This document shows positions 6,860 through 14,543 of a DNA stretch of 26,184 nucleotides, piece by piece (the first letter of the stretch is position 1; each line of letters opens with the position of its first letter). Both the position numbers and the translations under genes were made by a program. Below the pieces are notes generated by a model that worked only from the letters and a program-made list of their open reading frames with translations, was not told where the DNA came from and ran no database searches. Source of the DNA: Bacillota bacterium (GTDB taxonomy: Bacteria > Bacillota > Clostridia > Oscillospirales > Ruminococcaceae); the NCBI GenBank assembly GCA_023415575.1, contig JAEZKF010000011.1:1-26184 (forward strand), written 5' to 3'.

Positions 6860-6938
6860 AACATCTTATACACACAATTTGCTCTGAATACATTGACTTA
6901 CTGCAGCGTAATTAAATTGTAATCAAAAAATCATATAT

Positions 6939-6987
6939 CCCGGCAAAGGCCAGACGTTAGCTTGTACGGCCTTCGTCGGGAGTTTTT
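6939..6987 (+). terminator. Terminator downstream of xth
   Basis: CCCGGCAAAGGCC (6939-6951) pairs with GGCCTTCGTCGGG (6968-6980) with one G-T wobble and one mismatch. AGTTTTTA follows. Confidence 0.65.
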
Positions 6988-7253
6988 ATTGATAGGGTAA
7001 ATCTGGATGGTAGTGGTTGTTTTAAACTGCGTGGACGAACACATTTAAGCAAACATTCGTTTTCAAAACACACGGTACGTGCAATAGGCATCCGGATTTT
7101 ATAAGGCCCTTTGTATAATTAAAATTTGGTTAAGTTTAATAAATTTATTAACGCCGAAGCCCTATGTTTCACATAAAAATTACTCATTTTTATCATATTT
7201 ATGTCATGACATTCGTATATAAGATAAGAATAAAAGAAATATTTCAAATTTTT

Positions 7254-7278
7254 TGTGCGTGCGTGTGTGCGTGCACAT
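7254..7278. other. 25-nt alternating purine-pyrimidine tract
   Basis: The tract (TGTGCGTGCGTGTGTGCG followed by TGCACAT) alternates perfectly between pyrimidine and purine for 25 nt, the sequence class most prone to left-handed Z-DNA under negative supercoiling. Its last base is the first base of the -35 box at 7278. Confidence 0.8.
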
Positions 7279-7306
7279 TGACTAATTTTCGCAGATATGT
7301 TATTGT
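7278..7306 (+). promoter_or_regulatory. Promoter of the sugar transporter operon
   Basis: TTGACT (7278-7283) and TATTGT (7301-7306) are separated by 17 bp. The predicted start near 7313 leaves a leader of about 57 nt ending in a strong AAGGAGG site. Confidence 0.65.
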
Positions 7307-7369
7307 TACCTCAATAAAAGAAGTATTTATATTTCTTTTCTGGCTAAATTATATTAAGGAGGTTATTAA

Positions 7370-9082
7370 ATGAATTTCAAGAGAATTATGGTCCTCGCTT
7401 TAGCTGCGTGCATGCTGTTTTCGTTGGTATCATGCGCCAGCAATGCAGTAACTACCCCGTCTTCCGATGTTGCAGACCCCGGTACTACACCTAGCGATAC
7501 TAGCAATAAGGTTGTACTGTCTCCGGATAACCCTGTAACAATCTCGGCTTGGATTACCACTGCTGAGACCGCACCCGCACCCGACAACAAGCTGACCAAG
7601 CTTCTTAAGGATAAGCTTGGTGTCACCATCGAGTACGAGATCGTTACTCCTGATAACGTTGACCAGGCAATCGGCGTTATGATTGCTGGCGGCGATTATC
7701 CCGATCTGGTTGGTACCACAGACCTGAAGCTCCGTCTGTTGGAAGCCGGCGCACTCCGCAGACTGGATGATTACCTTGCAACAGGCAATTATCCTAAGCT
7801 CTCTGAGTATGTTGAGCCGTACCTCAAGCAGATGAGCTACAGCGGCACAGCTGTTGAGCCCGGCCTGTACATATTCCCCAACTACAACCGCTTCTTCGGC
7901 GAAATCCAGGGTGGTACTCACTGGGGCACAGGTTTCTGGATTCAGAAGCGTGTTCTTGAGGATGCAGGTTATCCCGACCTCAGCAACATGACCCTTGAAA
8001 AGTACTTCAGCCTGATTGAGAACTTCATGAAGAAGTATCCTGAGACAGAAGGCCAGCCGACAATCGGCTTTGAGGTTCTTGCTTCTCAGGGCCGTGAGTG
8101 GGGCTTAACCAACCCGCCGCAGTTCCTCGCCGGTTATCCGAACAATGGTGGCGTTGTTGTTGACGAGAATAACGTTGCTACCATCTTTGCGGATAAGCAG
8201 ATTGCTAAGGACTACTATCAGTTCCTGAATCAGATGTATGCAAAAGGTTTGGTTGACCCCGAGTCCTTTACCCAGACCTTTGACCAGTATATTGCGAAGC
8301 TCGCAACAGGCCGTGTACTTGGTATGCATGACCAGCGCTGGAACTTTGGTCAGGCAAACGATGCGCTTATTGCAGCCGGTAAGCCCGAACTTACATGGGT
8401 TGCTACAATGCCTACTTATGCGGGTGCTGATCCTTGGTACATGGACCGCGACGTTATGAACATCAACCAGGGCTTCGGTGTTTCCGTAAGCACCAAGCAG
8501 CCTGAAGTATGCCTTACTTTCTTGGATACCATGCTCACCGACGAGTGGCAGAAGATTCTTTCTTGGGGTATCCAGGGCGAAGACTACCTTGTTGACGATA
8601 ACGGCGTATTCTATCGCACCCAGCAGCAGCGCGACAACTACAACGACGTTACCTGGCGTTCAAGCAACCGTCTGATGGCTCTGCGCGATGTACTGCCCAA
8701 GCACAACGGTTCGTTTGATGACGGCAACGCCTACAGCCCTGATGAGCAGCCCGGCGAGTTCTTCGATTCGCTGCTCGAGTACGATCAGAAATTCCTCCAG
8801 GCCTATGGCAAGCAGACATGGCGTCAGTTCCTCAACCAGCCTAAGGACAATCCTCCGTACTATCCTTGCTGGAACATCGCACTCAGCGAAGAGGTTAACC
8901 AGGTAAATCAGCAGCTCAACGACACCAGCGTACAGTACCTGCCGAAGATCATCATGGATTCGCCCGAGAACTTTGAAAAGAACTGGGCAGAATATGTTGC
9001 TGCTATCGGCAAGATCGACTACAAGAAGTACGAGGATGCTATCAATGCCGGTATCCAGGAGCGTATTAAGAACGCACAGTAA
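7370..9082 (+). CDS. Carbohydrate ABC transporter substrate-binding lipoprotein (LplA-like)
   Basis: This encodes 570 aa, the size of LplA-type solute-binding proteins that work with LplB/YtcP permeases. The signal peptide ends at a lipobox (LVSC, Cys22), followed by a Ser/Thr/Pro linker, so the protein is tethered outside the membrane and captures the sugar. The mature part shows the type I extracellular solute-binding pattern: ITISAWIT-like start, KLLKDKLGVTIEYEIV, VMIAGGDYPDLVGT (the conserved G-D-x-P-D loop) and, near the end, repeated aromatic residues likely to line the sugar site. AAGGAGG lies 7 nt before the ATG. It is the first gene of an operon with two permeases. Codon choice is more biased than in its neighbours, fitting high expression. 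The substrate (an oligosaccharide or uronate polymer fragment) cannot be told. Confidence 0.9.
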   Translation: MNFKRIMVLALAACMLFSLVSCASNAVTTPSSDVADPGTTPSDTSNKVVLSPDNPVTISAWITTAETAPAPDNKLTKLLKDKLGVTIEYEIVTPDNVDQAIGVMIAGGDYPDLVGTTDLKLRLLEAGALRRLDDYLATGNYPKLSEYVEPYLKQMSYSGTAVEPGLYIFPNYNRFFGEIQGGTHWGTGFWIQKRVLEDAGYPDLSNMTLEKYFSLIENFMKKYPETEGQPTIGFEVLASQGREWGLTNPPQFLAGYPNNGGVVVDENNVATIFADKQIAKDYYQFLNQMYAKGLVDPESFTQTFDQYIAKLATGRVLGMHDQRWNFGQANDALIAAGKPELTWVATMPTYAGADPWYMDRDVMNINQGFGVSVSTKQPEVCLTFLDTMLTDEWQKILSWGIQGEDYLVDDNGVFYRTQQQRDNYNDVTWRSSNRLMALRDVLPKHNGSFDDGNAYSPDEQPGEFFDSLLEYDQKFLQAYGKQTWRQFLNQPKDNPPYYPCWNIALSEEVNQVNQQLNDTSVQYLPKIIMDSPENFEKNWAEYVAAIGKIDYKKYEDAINAGIQERIKNAQ

Positions 9083-9106
9083 TACCTAATAGACCATATT
9101 ATTATT

Positions 9107-9131
9107 GGGGGGCAGGCTCTGCCCCCCTTTT
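9107..9131 (+). terminator. Intercistronic terminator/attenuator after the binding-protein gene
   Basis: GGGGGGCAG (9107-9115) pairs with CTGCCCCCC (9119-9127) and is followed by four T residues. Lying between the binding-protein gene and the first permease gene, it probably causes partial termination or 3'-end protection, so that more binding protein than permease is made. Confidence 0.75.
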
Positions 9132-9143
9132 GGGGGAATTGGT

Positions 9144-10130
9144 TTGGACGTAACTGTAGAGAAAAAGAAAGTAGCTTCTGAAGTTACTGTAGCAAAAAAG
9201 AAGAATAAGTTTTGGTCAAAGGTTGTTGCGCAGCGTGGGCTCATTGTAATGAGCGTGCCAATCTTACTTTATAAAATCCTTTTTTCATATGTACCAATAT
9301 ACGGATGGCTGATTGCGTTTCAAAATTACAAACCCCAGATTCGCAATATCTTTAAGCAGCAGTGGGTTGGCTTTGACAACTTTAAGACGCTGTTTACCGG
9401 CATAATGGGAGAGCGTTTTATCCGCGATATCATTAACACACTCGGACAGAGTATTCTGACGCTCTTAGTGGGCACCATTTGCGCAATCATTCTTTCGTTG
9501 ATGCTCAACGAAGTGAGAAATGTTGTGTTTAAGCGCGTTATTCAAAATATCGTCTATATGCCTCACTTCCTAAGCTGGATTATCGTTACCGGACTTGTTT
9601 CGACAGCCTTGTCGCTGCCTTCCTCCGGTGGATTTATCAACTCTACCCTTATGGCTCTAAACCTCATAGATGAACCGATCCTTTTCTTATCAAAACCGGA
9701 GTATTTCTGGGGTGTAGTAGCTGGTAGTAACCTTTGGAAGGAGCTTGGATGGAATACAATCCTTTATGTCGCGGCTATTACGGCAATTGACCCGACTCTT
9801 TATGAAGCAGCCGAGATTGACGGAGCAGGCCGCTATAGAAAGATTTGGAATGTCACCTTGCCTGGTATCAGATCCACTATTGTAATATTGCTCGTTATGT
9901 CTACGGGACATATATTACAGACAGGCTTTGAGTTACCGTACTTCCTTGGTAACGGCGTTGTTGTTGAAAAGGCTGAAACAATCGACGTATTTGTTATGAG
10001 ATACGGTTATCAGATGGGTAACTACAGCATGGCCGTTGTTGCAGGTATTTTCAAGACGGGTGTAGGACTGATATTAGTCAGTCTTTCCAACTATATTTCG
10101 GGACGTCTTGGCCAAGAGACACTCGTTTAA
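9144..10130 (+). CDS. Sugar ABC transporter permease (LplB-like)
   Basis: This encodes 328 aa, an integral membrane subunit of a CUT1-type carbohydrate importer. It has a lysine-rich N-terminus, a first helix (GLIVMSVPILLYKILFSYV) followed by IYGWLIAFQNYKP, which is typical of the LplB group, and the binding-protein-dependent transport motif EAAEIDGAGRYRKIWNVTLP near residues 225-245, the loop that docks with the ATPase. The start chosen is TTG at 9144, because GGGGGAA lies 7 nt before it. An earlier in-frame TTG at 9105 lies inside the hairpin and would add 13 residues of unlikely sequence. It pairs with the next gene; no ATPase gene is present, so a shared MsmX/MsmK-type ATPase is inferred. 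Confidence 0.9.
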   Translation: MDVTVEKKKVASEVTVAKKKNKFWSKVVAQRGLIVMSVPILLYKILFSYVPIYGWLIAFQNYKPQIRNIFKQQWVGFDNFKTLFTGIMGERFIRDIINTLGQSILTLLVGTICAIILSLMLNEVRNVVFKRVIQNIVYMPHFLSWIIVTGLVSTALSLPSSGGFINSTLMALNLIDEPILFLSKPEYFWGVVAGSNLWKELGWNTILYVAAITAIDPTLYEAAEIDGAGRYRKIWNVTLPGIRSTIVILLVMSTGHILQTGFELPYFLGNGVVVEKAETIDVFVMRYGYQMGNYSMAVVAGIFKTGVGLILVSLSNYISGRLGQETLV

Positions 10131-10143
10131 GGGGGGCGAAGAC

Positions 10144-11058
10144 ATGAAATTACACAAAAGATTATGGACATTTGAGAACATTACGTTTACTATAATCAAT
10201 ACGTCCATTCTTCTATTGCTTTCAGCGTTGATGCTTTACCCCCTGCTTAATACGCTTGCAATCTCATTTAATGACGGTTTGGATGCGGTAAAAGGCGGTA
10301 TTTATCTTTGGCCTAGAATGTTCTCGCTTAGGAACTACGAAATCGTGCTGAATATGCACACGATTTACAACGCATTTATCATAAGCGTATGTAAAACGAT
10401 TGTCGTAACCTTTACGAACCTTCTGTTTACATCCATTCTGGCTTATTCACTTAGCCGAAGCGATTACATATTCAGAAAGCCGATAACAATTATTATCGTG
10501 CTCACCATGTACTTTGACGCAGGACTTATCCCCAACTACCTGCTTATAAAGGACTTAGGTTTGCTCAACACTTTCCAAGCCTACTGGGTACCGACTATCA
10601 TCAGTGCGTTTAACTTCATTGTTATCCGTACCTATATGAAGACCATACCGGAGTCCTTTATTGAGTCTGCCAAGCTTGACGGAGCAGGTGAGTTCTGCAT
10701 TTGGTGGAGAATCGTAATGCCTCTGTGTAAACCCACACTGGCGGTTATTGCCCTGTTCGTTGCGGTAGGCAGCTGGAACAGCTGGGTAGACACCTTGCTT
10801 TACGCTTCAAGAGACCAGAACCTTTCAACGCTGCAATTCGAGCTGCAGAAGCTGCTTGCCAGCGCAATGAGCTCGAGTGTGGCGCAGGGCGGTATGGCAG
10901 GCGCTCAGGCTATTGCAGGTACGGGCGGTCAGGTAACGACGCCTTATGCTTTACGAGCCGCAATTACCATTGTTGCCGCAGTACCAATCTTGTGCGTGTA
11001 CCCGTTCCTGCAGCGGTACTTCGTTGTAGGTTTGACCATTGGTGGCGTTAAGGAGTAA
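10144..11058 (+). CDS. Sugar ABC transporter permease (YtcP/LplC-like)
   Basis: This encodes 304 aa and is the second membrane subunit of the importer. The start is ATG 10144, preceded by AAGGGGGG, 13 bp after the previous stop; a longer reading from 10108 overlaps the upstream gene and has no ribosome binding site. It has about six transmembrane helices, the YtcP/LplC-type signature YFDAGLIPNYLLIKDLGLLN, and the ATPase-docking loop ESAKLDGAGEFCIWWRIVMP. The C-terminus (QRYFVVGLTIGGVKE) is the usual ending of this family. A strong terminator at 11169-11201 closes the operon. Confidence 0.9.
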   Translation: MKLHKRLWTFENITFTIINTSILLLLSALMLYPLLNTLAISFNDGLDAVKGGIYLWPRMFSLRNYEIVLNMHTIYNAFIISVCKTIVVTFTNLLFTSILAYSLSRSDYIFRKPITIIIVLTMYFDAGLIPNYLLIKDLGLLNTFQAYWVPTIISAFNFIVIRTYMKTIPESFIESAKLDGAGEFCIWWRIVMPLCKPTLAVIALFVAVGSWNSWVDTLLYASRDQNLSTLQFELQKLLASAMSSSVAQGGMAGAQAIAGTGGQVTTPYALRAAITIVAAVPILCVYPFLQRYFVVGLTIGGVKE

Positions 11059-11168
11059 TTTCACCCTAATAAAATGGGAAGGTACAGCCATTTATGCCGC
11101 GTGCGTTATGGTCAAGGCAACTTTAAGCCGAACATATCCCCCATACCTATTTCCACAAAAAAGACTTA

Positions 11169-11201
11169 CGCCGCCGGGAGTTTTCGCCCGGCGGCGTTTT
11201 T
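11169..11201 (+). terminator. Terminator of the sugar transporter operon
   Basis: CGCCGCCGGG (11169-11178) pairs perfectly with CCCGGCGGCG (11187-11196) and is followed by five T residues. Confidence 0.93.
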
Positions 11202-11389
11202 GGCATCTTAGCTCCAATCAAAGATACTGCGATTGGAGGTTTTGCCATATCAACGGGAAATACACGGATTACCGCTTCGGATAAAGGGAAAGCAGTAGGT
11301 ACGTTGTATGATTAGGCGCTATGGCTGGAATCGAGGGTAACACCGCAATCCCCTTTAAAATAACGAAAACGTAATATATGAATTAGTAG

Positions 11390-11418
11390 TTGACAAACGA
11401 TGAGATTTTACATAGAAT
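11390..11418 (+). promoter_or_regulatory. Promoter of the peptidase operon
   Basis: A perfect TTGACA (11390-11395) and TAGAAT (11413-11418) are separated by 17 bp. The leader of about 70 nt is AT-rich and contains ATACATATATG. Confidence 0.8.
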
Positions 11419-11492
11419 GAAAATCATACTATACATATATGAAATGCAAATTATAATGCTGCTATCATAATCAACGAATAGGGGGAGACAGG

Positions 11493-12608
11493 GTGATAGA
11501 CAAACAACGTCTGGTGGATGAGTTCGTTCGACTGGTTTCTATCGACAGCCCTTCCTTGGGGGAAAGAACAATGGGCGACTATCTGGCAAAGCAGCTGGAG
11601 GTGCTGGGGTTTTGCGTCCGCGAGGATGATGCAGCCACCCGAATCGGCGGAAACTGCGGCAATATCTATGGCTTTTTAGATGGTAATCGTGCGCAAGACC
11701 CCATCCTATTCTGCGCCCATATGGATACGGTGGAGCCATCCTCGGGCAAGCAAGCCATTCTTGGGGAGGACGGTATAATCCGAAGCGGTGGAAATACCGT
11801 GCTGGGAGCAGATGACTGCGCTGGGATTGCAGCGATTCTCGAGGCTGTTCGCATAATACGAGAGCAGCAGCTACCGCACCGCCCCATAGAGGTTCTGTTT
11901 ACGGTTGCCGAAGAAATCTACTGCAAAGGGGCGGCCCAGTTTGATTTTTCCGCCGTGCGTGCCAAGGAAGCGTACATATTAGATTTAGCAGGCCCTGTAG
12001 GTACGGCTGCCCATAAAGCGCCAACCATCCTATCCTTTGACGTCACCGTCCGGGGCAAAAGCGCCCACGCCGGATTTGCTCCCCACAAGGGTGTGCACGC
12101 AATCAAAGTGGCAGCCGAGGCAATCACGCTCCTACCTATCGGGCGGATTAGCGACAACACAACGCTCAACTTCGGCAAAATCTCCGGCGGGCAAGCGACC
12201 AACATCGTACCGGACTTGTGTGTAGTGAGCGGGGAGATCCGCAGCTACTCGCATGAGGAAGCCCTGCAAACCGCCCAACACGTCAAAGCGCAGTTTGAAC
12301 GCTCTGCCAAAGAAAAGGATGCCCGGGCGGAGTTTGTGATTGAAACCTGCTGTCGCGCCTACGAAACACCGATTACTCATCCCATTGTGCGAAGATATCA
12401 AGAAGCCTGCAAATCTCTAGGGCTTGCCGGCGACCTTGAGCCGACGTTTGGCGGAAGCGACAACAATGTGTTCGCCCAGCATGGTATTGCAGGACTTGTA
12501 CTCGCATGCGCGATGCACCGATGTCATTCCTGCGAGGAGTTTACCTCCGTAGACGAGTTAACGAAGATTACTGAGCTAGCAATCAACATAATGACAAGCG
12601 AGGTTTAA
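11493..12608 (+). CDS. M20 family metallopeptidase (PepT-like)
   Basis: This encodes 371 aa, the size of peptidase T-like M20 enzymes. These cytoplasmic di-zinc exopeptidases cleave short peptides or N-acyl amino acids. Visible zinc ligands and catalytic residues are His76 and Asp78 (FCAHMDT), Asp107 (ADDCAG), Glu140 and Glu141 (TVAEEI, catalytic base then ligand), Asp164 (ILDLAG) and the C-terminal His in AMHRCHSCEE. The dimerisation (lid) domain falls around residues 180-290 (GKSAHAGFAPHKGVHAI is the family's conserved start). The start is GTG 11493 with GGGGGAGA before it. It is first in a two-gene operon with a C39-like peptidase. A role in recycling Cys/Met-containing peptides is inferred from its sulfur-gene neighbours only. 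Confidence 0.88.
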   Translation: MIDKQRLVDEFVRLVSIDSPSLGERTMGDYLAKQLEVLGFCVREDDAATRIGGNCGNIYGFLDGNRAQDPILFCAHMDTVEPSSGKQAILGEDGIIRSGGNTVLGADDCAGIAAILEAVRIIREQQLPHRPIEVLFTVAEEIYCKGAAQFDFSAVRAKEAYILDLAGPVGTAAHKAPTILSFDVTVRGKSAHAGFAPHKGVHAIKVAAEAITLLPIGRISDNTTLNFGKISGGQATNIVPDLCVVSGEIRSYSHEEALQTAQHVKAQFERSAKEKDARAEFVIETCCRAYETPITHPIVRRYQEACKSLGLAGDLEPTFGGSDNNVFAQHGIAGLVLACAMHRCHSCEEFTSVDELTKITELAINIMTSEV

Positions 12609-12619
12609 CAAAAAGTGAT

Positions 12620-13240
12620 ATGAAGAATCCACTTAATTATCAAATCACCGAGTATGACTGCGGTCCTACAACGCTCATGAACGCCATGAGCTTTCTATTT
12701 CGGCGGGAGGAGATTCCGCCTGACATCATCAAGCATATCATGCTGTACTGCCTGGATTCCTACAATGTAAAAGGGGAGTTCGGGAAAAACGGAACCTCGC
12801 GGATGGCGATGATGTTTCTTAGCGATTGGCTCAACCAGTTCGGCAAGGTCAAAAAATTCCCGATTCGGTGCGAATTTGTAACGGGCCGAGAAGTATTTAT
12901 CGGGCAGAATAGCCGGATTGTCACCGCCCTGCAGCAGGGCGGTGCAGTCGTAGTGCGGGTACGGTACGGATGCTGGCATTATGTGCTTCTAACCGGCGTC
13001 GACGAAACCGCTGTCTACCTGTTTGACCCCTACTACAGAAAAAAGCCCTTTACTCAGGAAGGGCTCGCGCTTATTCTCAATAGGCCGTCTACTGCAAACC
13101 GCAAGGTGGCTTATAGCTGTCTCAACAGCACAGGGAACACCCCCTATGCGCTTGGGGAAAAAGACGAGCGGGAAGCCATCATCCTCTTTAACCGCAACAC
13201 GCAAAAGACACCGGCAAAGACCATCGAGTATTTTATCTGA
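12620..13240 (+). CDS. C39-like papain-fold cysteine peptidase family protein
   Basis: This encodes 206 aa with no signal peptide, so it is probably cytoplasmic. The catalytic triad of the peptidase C39-like family is readable: Cys14 in TEYDCGPTT, His120 in YGCWHYVLLTGV and Asp136 in VYLFDPYY. Unlike bacteriocin exporters it has no ABC or membrane domain, so it is a stand-alone peptidase or amide hydrolase. It follows the M20 peptidase by 11 bp; no strong ribosome binding site precedes the ATG (AAAAAGTGAT), suggesting coupled translation. A terminator follows immediately. Its substrate is unknown. Confidence 0.8.
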   Translation: MKNPLNYQITEYDCGPTTLMNAMSFLFRREEIPPDIIKHIMLYCLDSYNVKGEFGKNGTSRMAMMFLSDWLNQFGKVKKFPIRCEFVTGREVFIGQNSRIVTALQQGGAVVVRVRYGCWHYVLLTGVDETAVYLFDPYYRKKPFTQEGLALILNRPSTANRKVAYSCLNSTGNTPYALGEKDEREAIILFNRNTQKTPAKTIEYFI

Positions 13241-13243
13241 TAC

Positions 13244-13272
13244 AAAGAGACTCCTTTGGGAGTCTCTTTTTT
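13244..13272 (+). terminator. Terminator of the peptidase operon
   Basis: AAAGAGACTCC (13244-13254) pairs perfectly with GGAGTCTCTTT (13259-13269) around a TTTG loop, ending in a T-run, just after the stop codon. Confidence 0.92.
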
Positions 13273-13390
13273 ACTGTAAATACATATATTGCATATATGC
13301 AATGTAAGATTATTACAACCAAATACAAGCCCAATTTTGGTGCTTGTTTTGGCTTGGAATACAAATCTGCTTTTTCCTTCCAGAAAACTG

Positions 13391-13419
13391 TTGACATCCA
13401 ACCTGACAATACCTATTAT
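13391..13419 (+). promoter_or_regulatory. Promoter of the leader-metNIQ unit
   Basis: A perfect TTGACA (13391-13396) and TATTAT (13414-13419) are separated by 17 bp, with a predicted start about 38 nt before the leader ORF. A 16-bp palindrome ATTGCATATATGCAAT lies upstream at 13288-13303. Confidence 0.85.
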
Positions 13420-13463
13420 GTATATATGATAAATATGTTAATCTAAGAAAGGGGAGCACAATA

Positions 13464-13574
13464 ATGGCAGGTAGAGCATTGGCTATACACTCGATGTCTT
13501 GTTCCGCTATGGGTATGCAGGCGTGCTGTATGCCTTGTTGTGCTATGCGCAAGAATCAAACCTTTAGCGGATAG
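13464..13574 (+). CDS. Cys/Met-rich leader peptide upstream of metNIQ
   Basis: This encodes 36 aa from an ATG with AAAGGGGAG 8 nt upstream and a strong promoter. The peptide has five Cys (residues 13, 21, 22, 25, 26) and six Met, concentrated in CCMPCCAM at residues 21-28. There is no signal peptide. Its stop is followed 25 nt later by a strong terminator (13599-13633) and then metNIQ. A short, well-translated ORF loaded with the end-product amino acids ahead of a terminator is the classical layout of an attenuator leader, so ribosome stalling at the Cys (or Met) codons is the inferred function. A metal-binding peptide or small bacteriocin-like product is the alternative, but no maturation gene is nearby. 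Confidence 0.8.
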   Translation: MAGRALAIHSMSCSAMGMQACCMPCCAMRKNQTFSG

Positions 13575-13598
13575 GTCTATCCTTATGATTGCTTGGAT

Positions 13599-13633
13599 GC
13601 AGTCGGGATTAGAAATATCCCGGCTGCTTTTTT
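13599..13633 (+). terminator. Attenuator terminator before metNIQ
   Basis: GCAGTCGGGA (13599-13608) pairs with TCCCGGCTGC (13618-13627), one wobble, followed by six T residues. It lies between the leader ORF and metN, so it must be read through for metNIQ expression from the 13391 promoter. The left arm can alternatively pair (13597-13603, 7 bp including two wobbles) with 13525-13531 inside the leader's Cys codons. Confidence 0.85.
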
Positions 13634-13683
13634 ATATGCCGGCAAAGTCAGCACTTAACGAAACCTATATATCAAACTTTCCG

Positions 13684-13723
13684 GAAAGGAGAGGTACAGG
13701 GAGCGCTGTACCGCAGATGGGAT
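13684..13723 (+). promoter_or_regulatory. metN ribosome binding site with intervening hairpin
   Basis: The only strong Shine-Dalgarno (AAAGGAGAGG, 13684-13693 region) is about 30 nt before the metN ATG, normally too far. Between them GGTACAG (13693-13699) and CTGTACC (13706-13712) form a perfect 7-bp stem. Folding it would bring the site to about 11 nt from the start. A weak nearer alternative is GATGGG. Confidence 0.5.
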
Positions 13724-14515
13724 ATGGATGATTATATCAAGATTACGAATCTGCATAAGACCTATATCACACACGGCGTACCGTTGAAGGTTCTAAAAGG
13801 GGTAAACCTTTCTGTGAAAAAAGGCGAGATATTCGGCATTATCGGCTTTAGCGGAGCGGGCAAATCAACACTGGCGCGGTGCGTCAACCGGCTGGAAACA
13901 CCGGATAGCGGAGAAATCCTGGTCGGTGGGGTAGACATTTTAAAGCTCTCCACAAAGGAGCTGCTAAAGGAACGCCGTAAAATTGGCATGATCTTTCAGA
14001 CCTTTAACCTGTTTGAGTCGAAAACCGTCTACAAAAATATCGCCTACCCGCTTGAAATAAGCGGCGTACCCAAAAAAGAGATAAGAAAAAGGGTGTTGGA
14101 AACAGCCGAACTGGTTGGGCTTTCGGATAAGCTCAAGGCATACCCGGGCGGTTTGTCCGGCGGACAGAAGCAGCGTGTGGGCATCGCAAGGGCCTTGGTA
14201 AACAAGCCGAATGTTTTACTTAGTGACGAGGCCACCAGTGCGCTTGATCCGCAAACCACCCTTCAGATACTCGACCTGCTCAAGGAAATCAATAAAGCAA
14301 CCGGCATCACGATCCTCATGATTACCCATGAGCTGGACGCTATCAAATACACCTGTGAGCGGATGGCTGTTCTTGAGGATGGCGTGATTATTGAATCTGG
14401 CAATGTCAACGAGGTGTTTGGTAACCCCTTAAGCAGAACCGGTGAGCTGTTTGCCAAGGTGTTCTTTGAACTCCAAAAGACGCCCTTAAGCGTTGCGGAT
14501 GGCTCGGGAATATGA
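13724..14515 (+). CDS. metN: Methionine ABC transporter ATP-binding protein
   Basis: This encodes 263 aa, the cytoplasmic ATPase that powers methionine import with MetI and MetQ. It has Walker A GFSGAGKST (residues 41-49), the Q-loop at MIFQTFNLF, the ABC signature LSGGQKQRV, Walker B VLLSDEATSALD and the switch His in ITHEL. The N-terminal pattern (KTY...LKGVNLSVKKGEIFGIIG) is typical of MetN. It is shorter than the common 340-aa form because the C-terminal ACT-like NIL domain, which gives feedback inhibition by internal methionine, is missing. Substrate control may therefore rest on transcription (leader 13464) rather than on the protein. The start is ATG 13724; see the hairpin at 13684-13723. 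Confidence 0.93.
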   Translation: MDDYIKITNLHKTYITHGVPLKVLKGVNLSVKKGEIFGIIGFSGAGKSTLARCVNRLETPDSGEILVGGVDILKLSTKELLKERRKIGMIFQTFNLFESKTVYKNIAYPLEISGVPKKEIRKRVLETAELVGLSDKLKAYPGGLSGGQKQRVGIARALVNKPNVLLSDEATSALDPQTTLQILDLLKEINKATGITILMITHELDAIKYTCERMAVLEDGVIIESGNVNEVFGNPLSRTGELFAKVFFELQKTPLSVADGSGI

Positions 14516-14543
14516 GAAAGGAACCGATTTTGGAGGTGATGAT

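Larger units (their letters stand above)
6860..7369. other. Intergenic: xth terminator and sugar-operon control region
   Basis: No gene is supported. The region holds the terminator at 6939-6987, a 16-bp AT palindrome TTAATAAATTTATTAA at 7136-7151, an alternating purine-pyrimidine tract at 7254-7278 and a promoter at 7278-7306. A 69-codon frame at 7164-7373 lacks a ribosome binding site and is not called. Confidence 0.7.
11059..11492. other. Intergenic between sugar operon and peptidase operon
   Basis: No gene is supported. Besides the terminator, a second 8-bp stem CTCCAATC/GATTGGAG (11212-11238) followed by GTTTT may be a backup terminator. The promoter of the peptidase operon is at 11390-11418. 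The start at 11492/11493 is preceded by GGGGGAGA. Confidence 0.65.

Noticed and set aside
7164..7373. 69-codon frame upstream of the sugar-binding protein containing CACVCAC, considered as a fourth Cys leader
   Set aside because: The Cys run is a translation of the GT/GC alternating tract, no ribosome binding site precedes it, the likely promoter lies inside it, and the downstream operon is for sugar, not sulfur.
9105..9143. Upstream TTG start for the first sugar permease
   Set aside because: It lies inside the terminator hairpin and lacks a ribosome binding site; TTG 9144 has one at the right distance.
11127..11315. Stop-free frame across the sugar-operon terminator reading GGFAISTGNTRITASDKG
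   Set aside because: No start codon or ribosome binding site, and it runs through a perfect terminator; probably chance.
11439..11456. Five-codon frame MKCKL in the leader of the peptidase operon, considered as another Cys leader
   Set aside because: It has one Cys, no ribosome binding site and no terminator after it.
13464..13574. Cys-rich peptide as a bacteriocin or radical-SAM-modified peptide precursor
   Set aside because: No maturation enzyme, protease-exporter or immunity gene is adjacent; the C39-like protein upstream lacks the ABC exporter domains, is in a separate operon, and the peptide has no double-glycine leader.
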